Shown: piece after piece, positions 1-5,753 of the stretch
How the letters are laid out: the number at the start of each line of letters is the position of its first letter
How positions within the stretch are numbered: position 1 is the first letter of the stretch
Origin: Streptosporangiaceae bacterium
GTDB taxonomy: Bacteria; Actinomycetota; Actinomycetes; Streptosporangiales; Streptosporangiaceae
NCBI GenBank assembly: GCA_030045175.1
Contig: JASIBM010000397.1
Location: forward strand, 1-14,724
Reading direction: 5' to 3'
DNA: 14,724 nt
The notes under the pieces: generated by a model
The model's input: only the letters and a program-made list of their open reading frames with translations
What the model was told of the DNA's origin: nothing
Databases searched by the model: none
Program-made: the position numbers and the translations under genes

Positions 1-58
1 TCATGACTCCAGGCTGCCCGCCGCGATCGGGCTGAGCATGAGCCATCCGCCCTGCATC

Positions 59-78
59 ACCGGGACCTTTGGCACACC
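59..78. promoter_or_regulatory. Possible DosR/DevR-type box upstream of hsp20
   Basis: The 20-mer reads ACCGGGACCTTTGGCACACC. Compared by eye with the mycobacterial DosR consensus TTSGGGACTWWAGTCCCSAA it matches 11 of 20 positions, including the complete GGGAC half-site; the second half is GGCAC, one base from the GGCCC variant seen in some DosR sites. It ends 143 bp before the hsp20 start codon. The target gene is HspX-like, and HspX is the classical DosR target in Mycobacterium, which raises the prior. In GC-rich DNA a match of this quality can arise by chance, so it is a candidate only. Confidence 0.4.
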
Positions 79-221
79 TGTACGCCTGCATGCCTGCCTC
101 GGCCAATCCCGGCCGAATGTCCTGGCAGGTCAGTTCCTTAGCCCGTGGTTCTGCCGTCCGGGCCGCGGTGAACTGGGGAGGCAGGCGCAGAGCCTGCGGC
201 CAATGAAGGAAGGTGTGCCAG
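79..221 (+). promoter_or_regulatory. hsp20 leader with small inverted repeats and Shine-Dalgarno
   Basis: Non-coding leader of hsp20. It holds an inverted repeat TCGGCC/GGCCGA (99-104 and 111-116), a short hairpin GCAGGC-GCAGA-GCCTGC (181-197) and a Shine-Dalgarno tract GAAGGAAGG at 205-213. GGAAGG (208-213) ends eight bases before the ATG at 222 and decides that start over the in-frame GTG at 213, which lies inside the tract. A TTCCTT at 134-139 is exactly complementary to AAGGAA at 206-211 and could in principle mask the ribosome site. No convincing -10/-35 pair was recognised. The stretch 1-58 shows no gene I can support. Confidence 0.4.
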
Positions 222-653
222 ATGAGCACGCTGACTCGCAAGGAGACCCGGCCGTTCATGGACCTGTTCGACTGGATGGAGGCGCCGTGGGGCGTGTTCC
301 GCCCGGTCAGCTCGGGCATCCGGACGGAAACCCTGGTCAAGGACGGCCACCTCACGGTCCGCGCCGAGCTTCCCGGGATGGACCCGGAGAAGGAGATCGA
401 CGTCACCGTGGACGACGGGATCCTGACGATCAAGGCGGACAGGCACGAGGAGCAGATCGACAAGACCCACTCCGAGTTCCGGTACGGCATGTCGGTTCGC
501 CGCATGGCGCTGCCCGCTGGCGCTGACGAGCAGCACGTCCAGGCCAGCTACGACAAGGGGATCCTGGAAGTCACGATCGACCTGAAGGAGCCGGCCAAGA
601 AGGCCGAGCGCAAGATTCCGATCAGGCTCGCCAGAGCCGTCAAGGCAGGCTGA
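222..653 (+). CDS. HspX/Acr-like small heat shock protein (Hsp20 family)
   Basis: A 143-residue alpha-crystallin-type ATP-independent chaperone, expected in the cytoplasm as an oligomer that holds unfolding proteins. The alpha-crystallin domain spans about residues 37-122, with VRAELPGMDPEKEIDV, DDGILTIKADR, SEFRYG, a LPAGAD turn and YDKGILEVTI, all close in wording to mycobacterial HspX/Acr. A C-terminal IPI (132-134) is the usual I-x-I oligomerisation motif. Start chosen at ATG 222 because GGAAGG lies 8 nt upstream. It is followed by a strong hairpin, so it probably forms its own transcription unit. The possible DosR-like box upstream and the HspX-like sequence suggest induction by hypoxia, nitric oxide or dormancy signals, which is inference. 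Family assignment is secure. Confidence 0.95.
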   Translation: MSTLTRKETRPFMDLFDWMEAPWGVFRPVSSGIRTETLVKDGHLTVRAELPGMDPEKEIDVTVDDGILTIKADRHEEQIDKTHSEFRYGMSVRRMALPAGADEQHVQASYDKGILEVTIDLKEPAKKAERKIPIRLARAVKAG

Positions 654-676
654 ACCATGCCTAGCCGGCCCTGATG

Positions 677-710
677 ACGCGATCCCCGGCCATATGGCCG
701 GGGATCGCGT
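677..710. terminator. Perfect 34-nt palindrome, probable terminator after hsp20
   Basis: The 34 bases are a perfect inverted repeat centred on CATATG (691-696). As RNA this gives a 15-bp, very GC-rich stem with an AUAU loop. It starts 23 bp after the hsp20 stop and ends 64 bp before the arginine deiminase start. There is no T-tract, which is normal for actinobacterial hairpin terminators. Being exactly symmetric, it would terminate from either side, and a protein-binding operator for arcA is the alternative reading. Confidence 0.75.
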
Positions 711-774
711 ATGGACGGCCAGGTGACCTTCGCTGCTGCCAGGGCAGAAGGCAAGACTCGCGGAAGGCATCGTC

Positions 775-1995
775 ATGACGTTCAACGTGGCATCAGAGGT
801 AGGCAGGCTCCGCCAGGTCATCGTGCACCGGCCGGGCCTCGAACTGTCCAGGCTCACCCCGCAGAACATCGCCGGGCTGCTGTTCGACGACGTCATGTGG
901 GCCAAGAAAGCCAAGGAGGAGCACGACGCTTTCGCCGAGGCGCTGCGCGACAAGGGCGTCACCGTGCACTACTTCGGCCAGCTGCTCGCGGAGACGCTCG
1001 CCTTGCCTGATGGCCGCGGGTTCGTCCTCGACCGGGTCTGCACGCCTGAGGTCCTCGGCCCGAGCCTCGTCGGCCCGGTCCGCAGGCTGTTCGACGATCT
1101 CGACGGGCCCGCCCTGGCCCAGTACCTGGTCGGCGGCGTGCTGAAGGCCGACCTGCACCCAGGCCGCGTGCACAGCCTGAAGTGGAGCATGCTCCGGGCC
1201 GACGACTTCATCTTGCCGCCGCTGCCCAACCACCTGTTCCAGCGCGACAACTCGTGCTGGATCTACGGCGGGGTCTCGGTCAACCCGATGGCCAAGCCCG
1301 CCCGGCAACGCGAGACGCTGCACAGCCGCGCCATCTACCGCTACCACCCGATGTTCGCCGGGCAGGACTTCGCGACCTACTACGGCAGCGACGACGCCGG
1401 CCACCAGCCGGCCACCGTCGAGGGCGGCGACGTGCACGTGCTCGGCCACGGTACGGTCATGATCGGGATGGGGGAGCGTACCACCCCGATGGCCGTCGAG
1501 ACCCTCACTGGCGCGTTGCTGCGGACCGGTCAGGCGAGCAGGGTCATTGCCGTGGAGCTGCCCGCCACCAGGGCGATGATGCACCTCGACACGGTGATGA
1601 CCATGGTCGACACCGCGACGTTCGTGCTCTACCCCTACCTCGACAGGCACCTGCGGTCCTGGACGCTGACCGCAGGGACAGGCGAGCAGGGGCTGACGAT
1701 CACCAGGAACCGCAACCTGTGGGACAACCTGGCGCAGGCCCTTGAGGTCGACAAGGTCACCGTGCTCACCACCGACGAGGACATGCGCGCGGCCGAGCGC
1801 GAGCAGTGGGACGACGGGACCAATTACCTGGCCGTCGCCCCCGGTGTGATCTTCGGCTACGAGCGGAACGTGCCCACCAACACGATGCTGCGCAAGCACG
1901 GCATAGAGGTAGTCACCATCGCCGGGAGCGAGCTGGGCCGCGGCCGCGGCGGACCCCGCTGCATGACCTGCCCCATCGAACGCGATCCGGCCTGA
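775..1995 (+). CDS. arcA: Arginine deiminase
   Basis: A 406-residue enzyme hydrolysing L-arginine to citrulline and ammonia, the first step of the arginine deiminase pathway. Family signatures occur in order: VHRPGLELSRLTPQN near the N-terminus, FDDVMWAKKAKEEHDAF (37-53), FQRDNS (155-160), EGGDVHVLG (216-224), MMHLDTVMTMVD (268-279) and the active-site GRGGPRCMTC with the nucleophile Cys396. The catalytic Asp158, Glu216, His270 and Cys396 positions all look intact, and the length is typical (about 400). Start ATG 775 has GGAAGG (762-767) seven bases upstream. The ornithine carbamoyltransferase gene begins 31 bp after the stop, so the two are almost certainly co-transcribed. The upstream gap (711-774) shows no clear operator. 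Produced ammonia would also buffer acid. Confidence 0.97.
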   Translation: MTFNVASEVGRLRQVIVHRPGLELSRLTPQNIAGLLFDDVMWAKKAKEEHDAFAEALRDKGVTVHYFGQLLAETLALPDGRGFVLDRVCTPEVLGPSLVGPVRRLFDDLDGPALAQYLVGGVLKADLHPGRVHSLKWSMLRADDFILPPLPNHLFQRDNSCWIYGGVSVNPMAKPARQRETLHSRAIYRYHPMFAGQDFATYYGSDDAGHQPATVEGGDVHVLGHGTVMIGMGERTTPMAVETLTGALLRTGQASRVIAVELPATRAMMHLDTVMTMVDTATFVLYPYLDRHLRSWTLTAGTGEQGLTITRNRNLWDNLAQALEVDKVTVLTTDEDMRAAEREQWDDGTNYLAVAPGVIFGYERNVPTNTMLRKHGIEVVTIAGSELGRGRGGPRCMTCPIERDPA

Positions 1996-2026
1996 GCCTT
2001 GTTCGCAGGAAAAGAAGGAATCCGTC

Positions 2027-3043
2027 ATGAAACCGCATGAGATAGACCTCTACGGGCGCAGCCTGCTCAAGGAGACCGACCTGACCTCCGCCGAGTTCCT
2101 ATACCTGGTGAACCTGGCCGCCTGGCTACGGTCGGAGAAGCAGCATCGCCGCAGCGGCCGCCGGCTGGCTGGCCGCTCCATCGCCCTGATCTTCGAGAAG
2201 ACCTCCACCAGGACCAGGTCCGCCTTCGAGGTCGCCGCGCACGACGAGGGCGGCCACGTCACCTACCTCGGACCGGAGGAGTCCCAGCTCGGCCGCAAGG
2301 AGTCCATGAAGGACACCGCCCGCGTGCTCGGCCGGATGTTCGACGGCATCGAGTACCGTGGGTCGTCCCAGGAAGCGGTCGATACCCTCGGCGCCTTCGC
2401 CGGGATCCCGGTCTGGAACGGGCTCACCGACGACTGGCACCCCACTCAGATGCTCGCCGACATCCTGACGATGCTCGACCACACCGTCAAGCCCCTCACC
2501 GACGTCGCCTGCTGCTACCTGGGAGACGGCCGGAACAACACCGCGAGCTCCCTGCTCGTCACCGGCGCCCTGCTCGGCATGGACGTGCGCATCTGCGCTC
2601 CGGCGCCGCTGCAGCCGTCGGCTCGCGTGCGTGCCATCGCCCGCGGCCTGGCCAGGCAATCCGGTGCCCGGCCGTGGATCACCGACGATCTCGCCACCGC
2701 CGTGGCGCAGGCCGACTACGTCTATACCGACGTGTGGCTGTCGATGGGCGAGCCATCCTCGCAGTGGAACGACCGCATCGACCTGCTGCTGCCGTACCAG
2801 GTCACCGCCAAGGTGCTGGCGGCGACAGGGAACCCTGATGTCAGGTTCATGCACTGCCTGCCCGCGCTGCACAATACGCAGACCCAGATCGGCGCGGAGA
2901 TCTACGCCCGCCGCGGCCTGGACGCCCTGGAGGTGACCGAGGACGTCTTCGAGTCGCCGGCATCCATCGTCTTCGACCAGGCCGAGAACCGGCTGCACAC
3001 GATCAAGGCCCTCATGGTGGCTACGGCAGGAGACCGGGTGTGA
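2027..3043 (+). CDS. arcB: Ornithine carbamoyltransferase, probably catabolic
   Basis: A 338-residue OTC that interconverts citrulline plus phosphate with ornithine plus carbamoyl phosphate; next to arginine deiminase the catabolic direction is likely. Seen: the carbamoyl-phosphate motif STRTR (60-64), DDWHPTQ (135-141), DVWLSMGE (235-242) and the ornithine/catalytic motif HCLPA (276-280). The N-terminus (DLYGRSLLKETDLTSAEF) and length fit the longer ArcB-type enzymes better than shorter anabolic ArgF, but sequence alone does not prove direction. GAAGGAA (2014-2020) lies six bases before ATG 2027. The stop overlaps the start of the next gene by four bases (GTGA), implying translational coupling. 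No carbamate kinase gene, which would harvest ATP from carbamoyl phosphate, is present in the window. Confidence 0.95.
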   Translation: MKPHEIDLYGRSLLKETDLTSAEFLYLVNLAAWLRSEKQHRRSGRRLAGRSIALIFEKTSTRTRSAFEVAAHDEGGHVTYLGPEESQLGRKESMKDTARVLGRMFDGIEYRGSSQEAVDTLGAFAGIPVWNGLTDDWHPTQMLADILTMLDHTVKPLTDVACCYLGDGRNNTASSLLVTGALLGMDVRICAPAPLQPSARVRAIARGLARQSGARPWITDDLATAVAQADYVYTDVWLSMGEPSSQWNDRIDLLLPYQVTAKVLAATGNPDVRFMHCLPALHNTQTQIGAEIYARRGLDALEVTEDVFESPASIVFDQAENRLHTIKALMVATAGDRV

Positions 3044-3768
3044 GGCTGCCCGCCCGTACCGAGCGGCTCCAGCTCGTGCTGCTGAGGCACGGCCAGAGCG
3101 CGTGGAATGCCCGCAACCTGTTCACCGGCTGGGTGAACGTCCCGCTGAGCAAGGCCGGTGAGCAGGAAGCGATCGAGGCCGGGCGGCTCCTCGCGCGGAA
3201 CGACTTGCGGCCGGCGTTCGCGCACACCTCGCTGCAGCGGCGCGCGATCCAGACGGCGGACCTGGCCCTGGCCGAATGCGACCGGGACTGGATCCCGGTG
3301 CGCCGTACCTGGCGGCTCAACTCCAACCACTACGGCGCGCTGCAGGGCCGGGACAAAGAACAGGTCCGCGCCGAGTATGGCGACCGCCAGTACCGCGCCT
3401 GGCGCAGGCAATACGACTGCGCCCCGCCGCCGATGCCCGACGACGGTCTATACTCGCAGTTCGCCGACGCGCGGTACGCGGCCATCCCGGCCGACGCCAG
3501 GCCTCGCGCGGAGTCACTGCGGGACGTGACCGCACGCCTGCTGCCGTACTGGTACGACGTGATCGTGCCTGACTTGCTTACCCGCTCCTGCGTGCTCGTC
3601 GTCTCGCACGGCAACACCCTGCGCGCGCTCGTCAAGCACCTGGACCGGGTCGGCGACGAGGCGAGCGCGCTGCTGGAGGTCCCGACCGGGGTGCCGTTGA
3701 TGTACGAGCTTGACCACGACATGCGCCCGGTCGTTCCCGGCGGCCGCAGCCTGCTGTCTCCTAGCTGA
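3040..3768 (+). CDS. Phosphoglycerate mutase-family protein (dPGM/GpmA type) with altered active site
   Basis: A 242-residue histidine phosphatase superfamily protein whose whole layout is that of 2,3-bisphosphoglycerate-dependent phosphoglycerate mutase: LVLLRHGQSAWN with the phospho-His17, FTGWVNVPLSKAGEQE (28-43), SLQRRAIQTA (64-73), HYGALQG (97-103), WRRQYD (121-126) and the second His in VVSHGNTLRALVKHLD (188-202). The invariant LNERHYG is LNSNHYG here (93-99): the codons TCC AAC give Ser95 and Asn96 in place of the catalytic acid/base Glu and the following Arg. It may therefore be an impaired mutase, a phosphatase or an enzyme for another phospho-substrate. GTG 3040 overlaps the arcB stop by four bases with GGAG (3029-3032) seven bases upstream. 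It overlaps the convergent CBS gene by eight bases at its 3' end. Confidence 0.9.
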   Translation: MRLPARTERLQLVLLRHGQSAWNARNLFTGWVNVPLSKAGEQEAIEAGRLLARNDLRPAFAHTSLQRRAIQTADLALAECDRDWIPVRRTWRLNSNHYGALQGRDKEQVRAEYGDRQYRAWRRQYDCAPPPMPDDGLYSQFADARYAAIPADARPRAESLRDVTARLLPYWYDVIVPDLLTRSCVLVVSHGNTLRALVKHLDRVGDEASALLEVPTGVPLMYELDHDMRPVVPGGRSLLSPS

Positions 3769-4399
3769 GCCGGTTTCGCACGCCGACCACGCCCTGGACA
3801 TGCCGGACGGCGTCGACGACGACGCGCGAGGTCGGCTCGCTCAGCGGGCCTCCGGAGACCGTGACGATGCCGTCCCTGACCTGCACGTCCAGGTGGTGCG
3901 CGGCCTCCATGGCGATGCCGGGGAGCACCGCGCGGGTGACCTCCTGGCGTATGTCCTCGTCCGAGCGGCCGAACACGGCGAGGACGTCCACCCTGCTGAT
4001 GATGCCAAGCAGGCGGCCGGCCGGGCTGACCACTGGCAGCCGCTTCACCTTGCGGTCGTACATGAGCCTGGCGGCCTCCGCTACGGGGGCGTCAGGGCCG
4101 ATCGTTACCGCGGGCGTGGTCATCAGGTCGGCTGCGGTCACGCCGGCCGCCTTGTCGTCTTCATGGACGTGGCGCAGGGCCGCGAGCAGGCTGGTGCCCG
4201 CCGCCTGCACCGCCTCCTTCACCAGGAGGTCGCCTGCCGAGACGACTCCGATGACCCGGCCGGTGTCGTCGAGCACGGGAAACGCGCTGATCCTGCGGCT
4301 TCGCAGCATGGCGGCCATTTCCTTGAACGACGCGTCCTTGCGGACGGCCACGACGGACGTGGTCATGACGTCTCGCACCGTCGAGCTAATCGTCGTCAC
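3761..4399 (-). CDS. CBS-CBS-BON domain protein
   Basis: A 212-residue cytoplasmic protein with a tandem CBS pair (about 8-62 and 90-143, each with a V(R)D(V/L)MTT-type opening and a PV(L/V)..GR(V/L)(I/L)G(V/I)(V/I)S ending) followed by a BON domain (about 148-212, EAAHHLDVQVRDGIVTVSGGPLSEP). CBS pairs usually bind adenosine nucleotides and sense energy state; BON domains usually bind lipid or other ligands. No catalytic domain is attached. The predicted GTG start (4399) overlaps the pgk stop by four bases (GTGA), so translation is coupled to pgk. Start is uncertain: a perfect GGAGGTGA covers this GTG and sits five bases ahead of an ATT codon at 4390, while GTG 4378 and ATG 4366 are further in-frame options. 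CBS-only proteins are frequent among hypoxia-induced actinobacterial genes, a context inference. Confidence 0.93.
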   Translation of the reverse strand: MTTISSTVRDVMTTSVVAVRKDASFKEMAAMLRSRRISAFPVLDDTGRVIGVVSAGDLLVKEAVQAAGTSLLAALRHVHEDDKAAGVTAADLMTTPAVTIGPDAPVAEAARLMYDRKVKRLPVVSPAGRLLGIISRVDVLAVFGRSDEDIRQEVTRAVLPGIAMEAAHHLDVQVRDGIVTVSGGPLSEPTSRVVVDAVRHVQGVVGVRNRLS

Positions 4400-5595
4400 C
4401 TCCCCGCCGGGTCGGATTCCAGGGCGGCAAGGCCGGGGAGGGCCTTGCCCTCCAGGAACTCCAGGCTCGCCCCGCCGCCGGTAGAAACATGACCGAAGGC
4501 GGCGTCGTCGAAGCCGAGCGAACGGACGGCCGCGGCCGTGTCCCCGCCGCCGACCATGGTGAAGCCGGGGCTCGCTGCTATCGCCGTGGCGACGGCGAGC
4601 GTGCCGCTGGCGAACTGGGGGATCTCGAAGACGCCGAGCGGGCCGTTCCAGAAGATCGTCTGCGCGCCGGCCAGCTTGCCGGCGAACAGCTCCTGGGTCC
4701 GCGGCCCGATGTCAAGCGCCTCCTCGCCCGCGGGGATGGAGGTCGCGGCTACGACACGCGCTGGGCTGTCAGCCGACCGCTCCGGAGCGGTAACCAGGTC
4801 GATCGGCAAGACCAGCTCGACTCCGCAAGCCGCGGCCTTGGCCAGGTAGCCGCGGGCCGCCTCCGGGTCGCCTTCGACCAGCGACGTGCCGACCTGGTAT
4901 CCCTGCGCGGCCAGGAAGGTGCTGGCCATCGCGCCGCCGATCAGCACCCGGTCGGCCCGGCCGAGCAGGGCATCGACCACGGGCAGCTTGTCGGCGACCT
5001 TGGCGCCGCCGAGCACGACGACGTACGGGCGGCGGATGTCGCTGGTGAGCTGGCCCAGCGCCGCGGTCTCCTCCTGAATCAGGTACCCGGCCGCGTGCGG
5101 GAGGCGGAATGCGACGTCGTAGACACTGGCGTGGCGCCGGTGCACGGCGCCGAACCCGTCGCCGACGTACACGTCGGCCAGCCCCGCGAGCTGGTCGGCG
5201 AAGCTGCCGCGCTCGGCGTCATCCTTGCTCGTCTCGCCGGGGTTGAAGCGCAAGTTCTCCAGCAGGGCAACCTCACCCGGCCAGATGTCCGCGACGATCG
5301 CGCGCGCGGACGGCCCGACGGTGTCAGCGGCGAAAGCCACTGGCCGGTCCAGCAGCTCAGCCAGCCGTGCCGAGACCGGTGCCAGCGTGTAGCGCGGGTC
5401 CGGCGCGCCGCCAGGCCGCCCCAGGTGCGAGCAGGCGACGACGGCCGCGCCACGGCTGAGCAGGGCGGTCAGCGTGGGCAGGCAGGCGCGGATCTTGCCG
5501 TCGTCGGTGATGTCAGAGCCGTGCAGCGGCACGTTGAGGTCCAGCCGCAGCAGCACTCGCTTGCCGAAGACATCCAGGTCGTCAATGGTTCTCAT
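4396..5595 (-). CDS. pgk: Phosphoglycerate kinase
   Basis: A 399-residue glycolytic enzyme transferring phosphate from 1,3-bisphosphoglycerate to ADP, giving ATP without respiration. Seen: RLDLNVPL (17-24, usually RVDFNVP), SHLGRP (56-61), LLENLRFNPGETSKD (111-125), VGDGFGAVHRRHAS (144-157, an actinobacterial form), GGAKVADKL (196-204), FWNGPLGVFE (315-324), GGGDTAAAV (349-357) and HVSTGGGASLEFLEG (369-383). Length and order are normal for a complete enzyme. The frame is open upstream to 5694, but homology begins at MRTIDDLDVFGKRV, so ATG 5595 is chosen although its Shine-Dalgarno is weak. It is the first gene of a two-gene unit with the CBS-BON protein, outside the usual gap-pgk-tpi arrangement, and may be an alternative condition-specific copy. 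A DosR-like half-site lies 55 bp upstream. Confidence 0.96.
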   Translation of the reverse strand: MRTIDDLDVFGKRVLLRLDLNVPLHGSDITDDGKIRACLPTLTALLSRGAAVVACSHLGRPGGAPDPRYTLAPVSARLAELLDRPVAFAADTVGPSARAIVADIWPGEVALLENLRFNPGETSKDDAERGSFADQLAGLADVYVGDGFGAVHRRHASVYDVAFRLPHAAGYLIQEETAALGQLTSDIRRPYVVVLGGAKVADKLPVVDALLGRADRVLIGGAMASTFLAAQGYQVGTSLVEGDPEAARGYLAKAAACGVELVLPIDLVTAPERSADSPARVVAATSIPAGEEALDIGPRTQELFAGKLAGAQTIFWNGPLGVFEIPQFASGTLAVATAIAASPGFTMVGGGDTAAAVRSLGFDDAAFGHVSTGGGASLEFLEGKALPGLAALESDPAGR

Positions 5596-5650
5596 GCTTT
5601 CAGGAATACCGCGACCCGGCCGGCTCAGGCAGGGCCGAAGCGCACCACGA

Positions 5651-5670
5651 TTCGGGACTTCCGATCCTGC
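5651..5670. promoter_or_regulatory. Possible DosR/DevR-type box in the pgk / acyltransferase divergent promoter
   Basis: The 20-mer TTCGGGACTTCCGATCCTGC matches the DosR consensus TTSGGGACTWWAGTCCCSAA at 13 of 20 positions by eye, with the first ten bases fully matching and a degenerate second half (GATCC for GTCCC). It lies in the 158-bp gap between divergent starts, 55 bp from the pgk start (5595) and 83 bp from the acyltransferase start (5754), a position suited to control of either or both. It is the best of the three box candidates in this window. The remainder of the gap shows no clear sigma-factor elements that I could call. Confidence 0.5.
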
Positions 5671-5753
5671 CCGATCCCTGGGCGATCCGGGCAAGCTGGT
5701 TGAAGCCGGCGGACATTGTGAGGTCGCGATGAGCCCGGGTGAGGTGATGCTCG

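Noticed and set aside
1..57. Very short minus-strand frame (18 codons, ending at base 1)
   Set aside because: An in-frame stop lies at 130-132, there is no ribosome site and no homology; it overlaps the possible regulatory region.
720..739. GTGACCTTCGCTGC upstream of arcA as a DosR-like site
   Set aside because: The GGGAC core is imperfect and the second half-site is absent, so it is not separable from background.
138..962. Minus-strand open frame spanning hsp20 and the start of arcA
   Set aside because: It crosses the terminator palindrome and runs antisense to two well-supported genes; no domain recognised.
793..2028. Long open frame on the minus strand opposite arginine deiminase
   Set aside because: It mirrors a clearly recognised enzyme, has low-complexity His/Gly/Asp/Val-rich composition and no domain; it is a GC-rich shadow frame.
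5596..5694. N-terminal extension of PGK
   Set aside because: Residues before MRTIDDLD have no PGK similarity, and the extension would run through the divergent promoter region.
5670..5695. GCCCG/CGGGC inverted repeat upstream of the acyltransferase
   Set aside because: The stem is only five base pairs, which is expected by chance at this GC content.
4489..5703. Long open frame on the plus strand opposite phosphoglycerate kinase
   Set aside because: The minus strand carries every PGK motif in order; the plus-strand translation is shadow-like with no recognisable motif.
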